This document shows positions 15,982-21,836 of a stretch of DNA of 33,700 nucleotides, in pieces. Source of the stretch: a virus; the IMG/VR virus record IMGVR_UViG_3300010157_000150, positions 1-33,700 of that record; one strand, written 5' to 3'. A model generated the notes under the pieces. The model saw only the letters and a program-made list of their open reading frames with translations, was not told the origin of the DNA and did not search any database. Position 1 is the first letter of the stretch, and the number at the start of each line of letters is the position of its first letter. Both the position numbers and the translations under genes were made by a program.

Positions 15982-16760
15982 TCGCCCTTCAGACGAAGTG
16001 AACCCCGCTTGTCCCGCTTGATGCTGACGCCATAGCCGTAAGCCTCCGCCATATCTTCTTCCACCAAACCTTTCAGGCTGTTGGCGGCTTCATCATATAG
16101 CTTCTTGCCGTTGCTATTCATCTTCAACTGATTCGCAAAGCTAGCCCATGCGTTGTTACCCGTCATGTCAACACGACGAACAGCATCCACAGGGGCCTTG
16201 ACGGTTATTGCCACTGGCGGTGTGCCACTTTTGACACAATCCCAGAAGCGGCGTTCTGCATCAATCAGGATGTCGGAATAGATGGCATCCAAACTGATAT
16301 CAAACTTCTCAAACTTATGGTTACCGAAGAACACCGACAGAACCGCCTTGTTCACACCACAGACAAGCATGTTGTGGGTAAGCTGTGGGTAGTAGCGGTC
16401 AAGGATTTCATCTTCTTTGGCAAAGGCGGAAACGTGCTTGGCTTCAAACACAGTCTCCCCGCCGTCGGTTAGTCCATCAAGAGTACAGCCCATAAAAGAA
16501 TGAACAGCAGAAGTCCGCTGTGTGCCATTATCTGTTACCTTTCTACCAGTCTGCTTCTCAAACCATTGAATGTTAAACGGCTCAGTAAACACACCCATCT
16601 GGACAGGAAGCACGTCATCCAAGTTAACGTCTTCTTCTTGTCCCGACTTTACCCGCCAGAGGCGAAGGATGTTTTCTTCGTCTCCGGACATAATTGTATT
16701 AGCATCTGAACCGCCCAATAACTTGGAGCGGAACAGTCTCTGTTCTGCGGTTAATGTCAT
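15978..16760 (-). CDS. YqaJ-type (lambda exonuclease fold) nuclease
   Basis: A 260-residue viral recombinase exonuclease. The active-site series of the PD-(D/E)XK YqaJ family is clear: the LLGGSDA motif (residues 14-20), QMGVFTEPF with Glu60, GCTLDGL with Asp95, and VFEAKHV with Glu106 and Lys108. YYPQLTHNMLVCGVNKAVLS (about 137-160) contains the family Q-x-x-H/M helix. It resects dsDNA ends 5' to 3' and pairs with the ERF annealase downstream. GGAGAG lies seven nt before the ATG. A promoter and an AGTACT-type repeat lie in the 62-bp gap upstream. Confidence 0.9.
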   Translation of the reverse strand: MTLTAEQRLFRSKLLGGSDANTIMSGDEENILRLWRVKSGQEEDVNLDDVLPVQMGVFTEPFNIQWFEKQTGRKVTDNGTQRTSAVHSFMGCTLDGLTDGGETVFEAKHVSAFAKEDEILDRYYPQLTHNMLVCGVNKAVLSVFFGNHKFEKFDISLDAIYSDILIDAERRFWDCVKSGTPPVAITVKAPVDAVRRVDMTGNNAWASFANQLKMNSNGKKLYDEAANSLKGLVEEDMAEAYGYGVSIKRDKRGSLRLKGE

Positions 16761-16784
16761 TGTGTCTCTCCATTTGACAACTGT

Positions 16785-16813
16785 GTTATTTCAGTACTTC
16801 TCATATTCGTCAA
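16785..16813 (-). promoter_or_regulatory. Promoter of the exonuclease/annealase operon
   Basis: Read on the minus strand: TTGACG (complement of 16808-16813), a 17-nt spacer, then AATAAC (complement of 16785-16790), five and four matches to consensus. The spacer contains one copy of the AGTACT repeat, so a protein binding there would sit inside the promoter. Confidence 0.4.
16792..16803 (+). repeat. AGTACT-type repeat, copy A
   Basis: CAGTACTTCTCA, identical to the copy at 25018-25029. It lies between -35 and -10 of the putative promoter of the exonuclease gene. A further AGTACT at 16813-16818 gives a second half-site 21 bp away. Confidence 0.55.
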
Positions 16814-16822
16814 GTACTGCGG

Positions 16823-17314
16823 TTAAAATTTTATAAATTCCCCTAAATTAAATTTACAAGTGTATGTGTCTTCTGAACTTCCCCTTTCTTTGTCTTTGGT
16901 AAATCTTACGTCCCATAAATGTTTTGTGTCTCTTTTGACCACAAAAGCATGGGTCATTGAATGATTAACGATAAAAATGGCGGCGGGGTTCGCCCTATCG
17001 CAGTTGATTTTCTGCGCCACCATCATATCGGGATATGGGTAATCTTTCTCCGACGTGAAATCGAACCTGCGACGTTTTACCTCAATCGGATGCGGGGTGA
17101 AATCAATCACACCTTCCGTTGTTTTGTAGGCAATGATGTCTCCACGGTCCGCATATTCAATTGATTGATGCACAGATGGGGCCAATTCCATCGAAGGAAT
17201 CATAACGGTCAGGTTCTTCTCAAAGTTAAGGTATTGGGCAACCTTGAACACCGCTTCCCGTGTTTCCATAAAGCGTTTCCGAAACAGGTGGTATTCCCAT
17301 TCAGACTGCCTCAT
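16823..17314 (-). CDS. Putative PD-(D/E)XK nuclease-like protein
   Basis: A 163-residue protein with a likely restriction-endonuclease-fold core. YADRGDIIAYKTTEG supplies an acidic residue (Asp59), and HPIEVKRRRFDFTSEKDYPY gives the E-x-K pair (Glu78, Lys80). It continues MMVAQKINCDRANPAAIFIV, which fits the helix and strand after the active site. A homologue-like role as recombination or repair nuclease, or as a small Holliday-junction or housekeeping nuclease, is possible. The start at 17314 is preferred over 17368 because it overlaps the upstream stop as ATGA and has AAAGGG close by; the longer frame would overlap by 58 nt. Confidence 0.68.
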   Translation of the reverse strand: MRQSEWEYHLFRKRFMETREAVFKVAQYLNFEKNLTVMIPSMELAPSVHQSIEYADRGDIIAYKTTEGVIDFTPHPIEVKRRRFDFTSEKDYPYPDMMVAQKINCDRANPAAIFIVNHSMTHAFVVKRDTKHLWDVRFTKDKERGSSEDTYTCKFNLGEFIKF

Positions 17315-17781
17315 GCCACCCTTTTGCGGTCCGGCACTGTGTATCTCAGGAAGTGATGTTGACACCATGATTTACCTTTTACTGTTTCGTGGCCGCAATA
17401 TAATGTTTCAAAGTTCTTAATGGGGCCTACGATTGCTTTGCACTCCCCATACTTTAAATCCATTAATGTTTTATTTAATGGCTCAAAGTTTTCATCTTCT
17501 TTTATATCGTAAATGTTTAAAGGCGGTAATCTTTCTTTTTTGGCTTTTGTTATTTTAAAGTTGGAAACGGTTTTTTTCTTTGGCAATGGATGCAAAGGTT
17601 TTTCTTTTTCCATTGTCCTGTTTAGTAATGCAATGCCCCGCCTATGACATACTCCAATAACGGAGTTTTTATTTCGGTCGATTAATTCCATCGCTATGTT
17701 TTTGGCGGTATATCCTTTAGACGCCAAGTCGGACACTAATTTTATTTCTTCCCATGTCCAAGGTTTTGAATAAGTGACCAT
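17311..17781 (-). CDS. GcrA-like cell-cycle transcription regulator
   Basis: A 156-residue protein with both hallmarks of GcrA. The N-terminal HTH reads WTWEEIKLVSDLASKGYTAK, then NIAMELIDRNKNSVIGVCHR RGI. The Cys/His C-terminus reads YGECKAIVG, LYCGHETVKGKSWCQHH. A Lys/Pro-rich linker separates them. GcrA is an alphaproteobacterial regulator that works with sigma-70 RNA polymerase at promoters carrying CcrM-methylated GANTC; a phage copy could redirect host transcription or phage early promoters. Start at 17781 is chosen because GGAGAAA precedes it; an in-frame ATG at 17796 lacks a site. It is the first gene of the early operon, divergent from a Cro-like gene. Confidence 0.83.
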   Translation of the reverse strand: MVTYSKPWTWEEIKLVSDLASKGYTAKNIAMELIDRNKNSVIGVCHRRGIALLNRTMEKEKPLHPLPKKKTVSNFKITKAKKERLPPLNIYDIKEDENFEPLNKTLMDLKYGECKAIVGPIKNFETLYCGHETVKGKSWCQHHFLRYTVPDRKRVA

Positions 17782-17805
17782 TTTAATTTTCTCCATTTAA
17801 TGGTA

Positions 17806-17839
17806 TTGACATACTGCACATTCGCCTATAGGTTGTCAA
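17806..17839. promoter_or_regulatory. Divergent overlapping early promoters
   Basis: TTGACA (17806-17811, plus) and its mirror TGTCAA (17834-17839, i.e. TTGACA on the minus strand) face each other across 22 bp. Plus strand: TTGACA, 15-nt spacer, TATAGG (17827-17832). Minus strand: TTGACA, 17-nt spacer, CAGTAT. The two promoters therefore overlap completely and could not be fully active together. They separate the GcrA-like gene from the Cro-like gene. Confidence 0.55.
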
Positions 17840-17860
17840 CATGAAGTTTAGGGGAAGTGA

Positions 17861-18124
17861 ATGACGCATTTAATTGCTAAACGGGTTATAACAAAATTGG
17901 GAGGGCCACGGGCCGTCTCAGGAATGTTAGCCATGTCTACACAGAGTATCTACAAGTGGATGTGGCCGATGGACAAAGGCGGAACGGGCGGGTTGATCCC
18001 TGTCCGCCGCCAGATTGAATTGATGGTTGCGGCAAAACAACGCGGCATCATATTGACTAAAGATGACTTCTTCCCAAAGGACCTAGCAGATGCCAGTGAA
18101 GTACAAGGTAGCCCCGAAGATTGA
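17861..18124 (+). CDS. Cro/YdaS-like helix-turn-helix regulator
   Basis: An 87-residue protein. Residues about 6-35 (AKRVITKLGGPRAVSGMLAM then STQSIYKWMW) form the HTH of the YdaS/Cro type, in which 'GG..AVA..L..S...V..W' is followed by IPVRRQIELMVAAKQRGIIL and a terminal LTKDDFF. Such proteins act as Cro-like repressors in lambdoid phages. GGGGAAG precedes the ATG. Its promoter overlaps that of the divergent GcrA-like gene, the usual arrangement for a transcriptional switch. Target operators are probably in the 64-bp divergent gap or beyond. Confidence 0.8.
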   Translation: MTHLIAKRVITKLGGPRAVSGMLAMSTQSIYKWMWPMDKGGTGGLIPVRRQIELMVAAKQRGIILTKDDFFPKDLADASEVQGSPED

Positions 18125-18491
18125 GCGGACCATTGATGGAATCGTGTTTGATTCCAAAAGGGAAGCCGCCCGCTACGCTGATTTGAAATTGGCGGAGAAG
18201 CTTGGGAATATTAAGAATTTGTCGTTACAGCCAGAGTATCCGGTAGAGATCAATGGGAAGCATTACTGCACCTACACCCCTGATTTTAAGTACACGGAAA
18301 CTCTGACAGGCAAGGAAATCATTGAGGAAGTCAAATCGACGGGTACAATGAAGGATGCGGCATATCGTCTCAGAAAGAAGGCCGCCGAATTGTTTTACGG
18401 AATAGAGATCACGGTCTTTATTGTCGGGTGGAAACCAAAACGCTTGACTAAAAAGTGGCCGGGGCCTAAAAAGAAAGCGGTCCCCAAATAG
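18090..18491 (+). CDS. DUF1064 nuclease-like protein
   Basis: A 133-residue protein of the DUF1064 family, believed to be PD-(D/E)XK-like: FDSKREAARYADLKLAEKLG, LSLQPEYPVEINGKHYCTYT with PDFKY, EIIEEVKSTGTMKDAAYRLR KKAAEL. The acidic residue of YTPDF and the E-x-K of EEVKS form the expected active site. The C-terminal tail is strongly basic (GWKPKRLTKKWPGPKKKAVPK is its composition). Start ATG 18090 overlaps the regulator gene by 35 nt, with AAAGGA upstream. Probably a junction or repair nuclease in replication. Confidence 0.85.
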   Translation: MPVKYKVAPKIERTIDGIVFDSKREAARYADLKLAEKLGNIKNLSLQPEYPVEINGKHYCTYTPDFKYTETLTGKEIIEEVKSTGTMKDAAYRLRKKAAELFYGIEITVFIVGWKPKRLTKKWPGPKKKAVPK

Positions 18492-18500
18492 GGGACCGCT
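18476..18500 (-). terminator. Perfect hairpin spanning a stop codon, oriented for minus strand
   Basis: A perfect 10-bp stem AGCGGTCCCC / GGGGACCGCT with loop AAATA includes the DUF1064 stop codon. The plus side is followed by AAGAAGG, with no U-run; the minus side is followed by TTCTTTTTAGG. As an intrinsic terminator it therefore fits minus-strand transcripts, though no minus-strand gene lies nearby. It may also be a 3' stabilising or attenuating hairpin for the plus strand. Confidence 0.5.
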
Positions 18501-18583
18501 AAGAAGGTAACGGGATGGCGATCCCTGATCCTTAAACTCACAGCAGCAGAAGTTCCGGACTGTCATCCATATAGCCCAAAGAC

Positions 18584-18612
18584 GACTGCAACGCAATAGG
18601 TAGTATGCAGTC
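18584..18612 (+). promoter_or_regulatory. Hairpin abutting the replication gene start codon
   Basis: GACTGCA (18584-18590) pairs perfectly with TGCAGTC (18606-18612), and the ATG of the replication gene is the next base. The only Shine-Dalgarno-like bases (AATAGG) lie in the 15-nt loop. The rest of the 121-bp gap (18501-18583) holds a small GGGATGGCGATCCC repeat and no gene. Confidence 0.4.
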
Positions 18613-19539
18613 ATGTCTCACATCGCATCATATTGGGCCGTAAACCAAACAGGCATTTCGTCGATGGCGAAGCTTGTCCTGATGGTTCTTGCCGATTACC
18701 ACAATTTAGAGACGGGTGGATGCTTTCCATCCAAGTCTGCATTGGCTGAGAAGTGCTGCTGCACGGAGCGCACCATAATCAATGCGACACAGGAATTAGA
18801 ATTTGCGGGTCTAATCACCGCAACGAGCCGCCAAGATCAATTCGGTCGGCAGAGAAGCAACCAGTACATTTTGAACATCAAGGTGGGGGAGGGTGAATTT
18901 AATTCACGGGGGAGGGTGAACGAAACGACACCCCTTGAACCAGTAATAAATAACCATACAAATCCTTCGGATTTGGAAGACCCAGTACTTAGCATATTTG
19001 CGAATCACGAAGAGCCGCCAGAAAGCAATAACAAAACCTTCTGGGATGAGGCGGTGGGTATGCTGATGGGCATGGGTGTGGCAGATGTCACGGCCCGCAC
19101 CTTTGTCGGGCGGTGTTTAAAGCTTGCCAACGGGGATCAATCAGAGATTTTACGGGTACTGGAGGCGGCTGTTGCTAACGGCGTCCGCGATCCAATCCCG
19201 TATCTATCCGCTGCTCTTGGCGGCAAAAAGAAGAAGGATACAGTCGTTAAAAACAAGCAAATCGCAAATGCATTTGCAGAATTGGAGGCAGCAAGTGAAC
19301 GCAGAAAGGCGAAGTGGAGGGAAGAATACGGCACGGAGTATGGTGTCCTTCCTGACACCGGAACAGGCGGTGCAGAAGATCATGCAGAACTACAGCCTGA
19401 ACCACATGGCGAACTCAGAGATGTTCCTAAAGAACGCGGCAGAAGCCCTAGAAAGGTTTCCGCCAGACGTGTTGCACAAGTTATCAAGCCCAGTATCGGG
19501 AATAGTAACGAAGTGCAAGTTTCCGCCAACGATTTCTGA
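18613..19539 (+). CDS. Phage replication initiation protein with HTH domain
   Basis: A 308-residue protein. Residues about 8-80 form an HTH_36-like winged helix common in phage replication proteins: SSMAKLVLMVLADYHNLETG, GCFPSKSALAEKCCCTERTI followed by INATQELEFAGLI. A linker leads to a second helical domain (about 140-200: FWDEAVGMLMGMGVADVTAR, then FVGRCLKLANGD and IPYLSAALGGKKK), which resembles the helicase-loader or primosome-type C-terminal domain. The last 80 residues are low complexity and lie over another gene in a second frame. It likely marks the origin and recruits the helicase encoded downstream. Start codon is next to a hairpin. Confidence 0.8.
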   Translation: MSHIASYWAVNQTGISSMAKLVLMVLADYHNLETGGCFPSKSALAEKCCCTERTIINATQELEFAGLITATSRQDQFGRQRSNQYILNIKVGEGEFNSRGRVNETTPLEPVINNHTNPSDLEDPVLSIFANHEEPPESNNKTFWDEAVGMLMGMGVADVTARTFVGRCLKLANGDQSEILRVLEAAVANGVRDPIPYLSAALGGKKKKDTVVKNKQIANAFAELEAASERRKAKWREEYGTEYGVLPDTGTGGAEDHAELQPEPHGELRDVPKERGRSPRKVSARRVAQVIKPSIGNSNEVQVSANDF

Positions 19540-19594
19540 AATGGTAACGGAGGCGGACCGTTACATGAAACCAACAAGTAAAAACTTTGTATAA
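19295..19594 (+). CDS. Small replication-region protein embedded out of frame
   Basis: A 99-residue protein in the +1 frame relative to the replication gene, overlapping it by 245 nt. The start is GTG 19295, six nt after a clean GGAGG. An in-frame ATG at 19340 is the alternative. The sequence is protein-like: FLTPEQAVQKIMQNYSLNHM, NAAEALERFPPDVLHKLSSP and TKCKFPPTISEMVTEADRYM. The last segment is a pattern I recognise from phage replication-region proteins ('CKxPPTIxEI'). By contrast the overlapping frame of the replication protein is low complexity there. Probable partner of the initiator or helicase; function unproven. Confidence 0.72.
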   Translation: MNAERRSGGKNTARSMVSFLTPEQAVQKIMQNYSLNHMANSEMFLKNAAEALERFPPDVLHKLSSPVSGIVTKCKFPPTISEMVTEADRYMKPTSKNFV

Positions 19595-19604
19595 GGAAAA
19601 GAAA

Positions 19605-19901
19605 ATGGATACGACGAAGCAGAAGACCCACGGCAACTATCGTGACACCGCCAACATCAGCCAGTCACTGAAGAACGTGATGTCAGTTGGCCGTAACTGG
19701 GAAAAGCTAAACGATATGCAGCGGGAGGCTCTTGAACTAATCGCGATGAAGATTGCCCGCATCTTATCAGGCGACCAGAATTATCGCGACCACTGGGACG
19801 ATATTGAAGGATATGCTGAATTGGGCGGTGATAATGGCGGTGTGAGTTTGCCGCAGATCAACCTTGACCTTACTAAAGCATTAGGGGGCGGTAATGACTG
19901 A
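19605..19901 (+). CDS. DUF6378-like phage protein
   Basis: A 98-residue protein with HGNYRDTANISQSLKNVMSV, GRNWEKLNDMQREALELIAM then KIARILSGD and HWDDIEGYAEL. This is the DUF6378 pattern, widespread in phages ('WEKM...QREALEMIA.K..RI..G....DHW.DI.GYA.L') and of unknown function; it has been compared with MazG-like helical proteins. Start ATG 19605 follows AAGGAAAAG; the longer frame beginning at TTG 19587 is less likely. Confidence 0.85.
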   Translation: MDTTKQKTHGNYRDTANISQSLKNVMSVGRNWEKLNDMQREALELIAMKIARILSGDQNYRDHWDDIEGYAELGGDNGGVSLPQINLDLTKALGGGND

Positions 19902-20103
19902 ATGGAAAACAATGGACTCCGCGCCAAAAGATTTAATGATTTTATTGGGCGGCAGGGATGACGAAGGAAACCAATGGGTGGATTCCGGCTACTGGGAAAC
20001 TTATGAGCATTGGCCCGAAAAATTGCGGCCTGAGCCTGAGTGGGCTTGGGATGTAGATTTCCCGCCTAAGTATTGGATGCATTTGCCGGAGTTACCGAAA
20101 TGA
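19894..20103 (+). CDS. DUF551-like small protein
   Basis: A 69-residue protein opening MTEWKTMDSAPKDLMILLGG and closing KYWMHLPELPK. The 'W..M.SAPKD' start and 'WM.LPE.P' end are the DUF551 signature seen in many phage early regions. Trp-rich centre (YWETYEHWPEKLRPEPEWAW). It overlaps its neighbours by 8 nt and by ATGA. Function unknown. Confidence 0.85.
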   Translation: MTEWKTMDSAPKDLMILLGGRDDEGNQWVDSGYWETYEHWPEKLRPEPEWAWDVDFPPKYWMHLPELPK

Positions 20104-20219
20104 GACAGTGGATAGTCCGACATGAGCGGGACGGCGACAACATATGTGCGCTGTGGGAGAACGAAGACGGAGACCGCTGGTATGTACAGGTCGTCATTAA
20201 CGGGGAGGTGCAGTGGTGA
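20100..20219 (+). CDS. 39-residue microprotein
   Basis: ATG at 20100 overlaps the preceding stop (ATGA) and the frame ends in TGA at 20217-20219, whose A starts the next gene. The product begins MRQWIVRHERDGDNICALWE and continues NEDGDRWYVQVVINGEVQW, with β-strand-like alternation of aromatic and polar residues. It was missed by length cut-offs; the perfectly tiled start and stop overlaps and absence of rare-codon runs support it. Function unknown. Confidence 0.6.
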   Translation: MRQWIVRHERDGDNICALWENEDGDRWYVQVVINGEVQW

Positions 20220-20326
20220 TGGATGATTTTATAGACCTGTTTAAAGCTACGTTTGCTGTGGTTCTTGGTATGGGATTGGGGGTTATATGCGTAATTGTAA
20301 TAGCCAAAATTGTGTTTGGGTTTTGA
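20219..20326 (+). CDS. 35-residue single-span membrane microprotein
   Basis: ATG 20219 shares TGATG with the previous gene and is preceded by GGGGAGG. The product starts MDDFIDLFKATF, followed by one hydrophobic segment (AVVLGMGLGVICVIVIAKIV) and ends FGF. The N-terminus is acidic and the segment is followed by one Lys. Predicted one-span inner membrane peptide. Similar tiny membrane peptides are frequent in phage early operons; effect on the host membrane or sensing is possible but unproven. Confidence 0.6.
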   Translation: MDDFIDLFKATFAVVLGMGLGVICVIVIAKIVFGF

Positions 20327-20336
20327 GGGGTGAGTG

Positions 20337-20585
20337 ATGGATATCGTAGAAAAACTACGCTTGGTTGATTGTACATTTTGGTACAAGCCACTTGGTCATG
20401 GAATTGATACAGATTTGGATGTTCCCGCCTATGAATTGGGAGCGTTGTCGCATGAAGCCGCCAATGTGATTGAACGGTTGCGGGAAGTAAGGGATATGCT
20501 GCAAGCCATAAATGAAGCAAAAGATAAAGAAATAGCAATATTACGGGCTGAAAAGCATTTGGCCGCATTGAAGGAGGGTGAGTGA
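20337..20585 (+). CDS. Small coiled-coil phage protein
   Basis: An 82-residue protein. DIVEKLRLVDCTFWYKPLGH at the start, then SHEAANVIERLREVRDMLQA and INEAKDKEIAILRAEKHLAA, a helix of at least 40 residues with heptad-like Leu/Ile spacing. The 'EAA..IERLR' stretch is typical of small phage proteins of unknown function. ATG 20337 is used; GTG three bases earlier is also in frame. Stop overlaps the next start (TGATG). Confidence 0.72.
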   Translation: MDIVEKLRLVDCTFWYKPLGHGIDTDLDVPAYELGALSHEAANVIERLREVRDMLQAINEAKDKEIAILRAEKHLAALKEGE

Positions 20586-20911
20586 TGGGTATTCGTGAAG
20601 ACTTACAAGACCATATGACCGATATCAAATTGGTATTTTTAGCTGAACCGGAGTACGATGAGGCCATTATTGGTGTAATGGAGTCCTACGACAAATGGGC
20701 GGTGGCCTATGATCTGGCTAAACTATTGGTCATTTTATGCCGCACAATGTCATTGGAAGAGGCAAGAGATTGGTACGATTACAACATTCTTGGTGCATAT
20801 ATGGGGGAACAAACCCCTGTATTCGTAACGACAAGAAACTATTTGGAGAATAACTATGTGTTGTCGGAGACAGGAAATGACGGGATATCAGAGCAAGAAG
20901 ATGTCGGCTGA
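20585..20911 (+). CDS. Hypothetical acidic protein, replication operon
   Basis: A 108-residue protein, MGIREDLQDHMTDIKLVFLA at the start, then YDEAIIGVMESYDKWAVAYD and LAKLLVILCRTMSLEEARDW followed by YDYNILGAYMG. The helix-rich layout with 'EARDWYDYNI.GAY' recurs in phage early proteins I have seen as hypotheticals. GGAGGG precedes ATG 20585, which overlaps the previous stop. Function unknown. Confidence 0.72.
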   Translation: MGIREDLQDHMTDIKLVFLAEPEYDEAIIGVMESYDKWAVAYDLAKLLVILCRTMSLEEARDWYDYNILGAYMGEQTPVFVTTRNYLENNYVLSETGNDGISEQEDVG

Positions 20912-21095
20912 AATTCGCTGGTTGGGGCCGTATGCCCCTAACAGCCGCCATGTTGATCCGGAAACACTGGATCATATCATTGACCTACGCAAAAAACTGG
21001 CGGAGGCGGAACGGCAAAGGGATAATGCGTTGGACAAGGTTATGTCTATGCATAAAAAGATTACCGAAATGAAGGAGGCATTGGGTCTAAAATGA
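20877..21095 (+). CDS. Small coiled-coil protein
   Basis: A protein of 72 residues from ATG 20877 (79 from ATG 20856; each has GGAG seven nt upstream, so the start is open). It contains GPYAPNSRHVDPETLDHIID and a C-terminal coiled coil LRKKLAEAERQRDNALDKVM. It overlaps the previous gene by 35 nt and shares ATGA with the next microprotein. Function unknown. Confidence 0.6.
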   Translation: MTGYQSKKMSAEIRWLGPYAPNSRHVDPETLDHIIDLRKKLAEAERQRDNALDKVMSMHKKITEMKEALGLK

Positions 21096-21187
21096 CCAGT
21101 CTGACTATTTTGACTATCGCTTTTTACGGGGTGCATACGTTTTTGTGCTTCGTGGTGTTGTGCATACAAATGTGGAGGAATGAATAA
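21092..21187 (+). CDS. 31-residue single-span membrane microprotein
   Basis: ATG 21092 overlaps the preceding stop by ATGA and the frame ends TAA at 21185-21187, whose last A starts the next gene (TAATG). GGAGG lies 13 nt upstream. The product, MTSLTILTIAFYGVHTFLCF then VVLCIQMWRNE, is hydrophobic from residue 4 to 26 and ends in charged residues, so it is a likely one-span membrane peptide. Below usual length cut-offs. Function unknown. Confidence 0.55.
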   Translation: MTSLTILTIAFYGVHTFLCFVVLCIQMWRNE

Positions 21188-21381
21188 TGGCAATTCATAA
21201 AAGAAGGAAGGCGGGGAATGGTAGCAACCAACATTCTTCCGTGGAATATGCGCCTAAAGTCGTATTGGTGACGCCGAAGCAATATAAACGGATAGAAAAT
21301 ATAAGAGCCGCCTTTCAGCCGGATAAGAAACCAAAGGTAACATTACCTAAATTTTCATGGGATAAGACAGATGACAAATAA
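21187..21381 (+). CDS. Small basic protein
   Basis: A 64-residue basic protein starting MAIHKRRKAGNGSNQHSSVE, with VVLVTPKQYKRIENIRAAFQ and a Lys/Pro-rich end (PDKKPKVTLPKFSWDKTDDK). High Lys/Arg content suggests nucleic-acid binding. GTGGAGG precedes the ATG, which overlaps the previous stop. No family recognised. Confidence 0.68.
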   Translation: MAIHKRRKAGNGSNQHSSVEYAPKVVLVTPKQYKRIENIRAAFQPDKKPKVTLPKFSWDKTDDK

Positions 21382-21580
21382 TGAATTGGAAGTAGCATTA
21401 CAGGAATCAATGGCGGTTGTAGCGATTGCTATTAACATCATCAACGATGCTGAAGATAGACTTGGCGTCCGTCAAATGTGGTCAGATAAAGCAAACGAAC
21501 TATTACGGGAGTATTTTAATCATGTTAGATTTAACGATGCTAGCAACGAAGCACGGCATCAGGATTGGATCGGCGACTAA
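21371..21580 (+). CDS. Small helical protein
   Basis: A 69-residue protein, MTNNELEVALQESMAVVAIA then INIINDAEDRLGVRQMWSDK and ANELLREYFNHVRF. All-helical by composition, overlapping both neighbours (11 nt upstream, 59 nt with the zinc-ribbon gene). The large downstream overlap in another frame makes the exact arrangement less certain. Function unknown. Confidence 0.6.
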   Translation: MTNNELEVALQESMAVVAIAINIINDAEDRLGVRQMWSDKANELLREYFNHVRFNDASNEARHQDWIGD

Positions 21581-21836
21581 GGGGGCGCAAAAGACAACCT
21601 GCCCCCGATGCAGTAGCAAACGGGTGCATTCATTAGAGCCTTGCCTGTCAGTAAGAATAGACCAGTCGGGAATTGGTTGGCGGTGCTTTCATTGTGGTTG
21701 GACAGGTGGAGAAATGTCCGATGCTTTCAGAACTACACAAAAAATGGTTAACAAAACGGGGAATAAACCCCGAAGTAGCGATCCGTATGGGGACTTACTC
21801 CGTAAGGCGCGATCCCAATGGGCAGTTGGTCAGTGA
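21522..21836 (+). CDS. Zinc-ribbon protein, primase zinc-binding domain
   Basis: A frame of 104 residues containing a Cys4 ribbon of the T7 gp4 primase type: TTCPRCSSKRVHSLEPCLSV followed by RIDQSGIGWRCFHCGWTGGE. In T7-like primase-helicases this ribbon is at the N-terminus of the same polypeptide and reads the DNA priming site. Here it is in a different frame (+1) from the TOPRIM-helicase frame, which begins inside it at 21721. After GGE the sequence (MSDAFRTTQKMVNKTG...) loses family character. The start is uncertain: ATG 21522 (GGAG 10 nt upstream) or 21537. It may be a separate protein or joined to the next by a +1 shift. Confidence 0.6.
   Translation: MLDLTMLATKHGIRIGSATKGAQKTTCPRCSSKRVHSLEPCLSVRIDQSGIGWRCFHCGWTGGEMSDAFRTTQKMVNKTGNKPRSSDPYGDLLRKARSQWAVGQ

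Noticed and set aside
20197-20667. 156-codon minus-strand frame over the replication operon
   Set aside because: Antisense to several coupled small plus-strand genes with ribosome sites; Ser/Pro/His-rich shadow composition.
21738-21743. A6 run as a programmed -1 slippery site joining zinc ribbon and helicase
   Set aside because: The frames need a +1 (or -2) shift; a -1 slip at this run would enter the third frame. An extra base or separate starts fit better.
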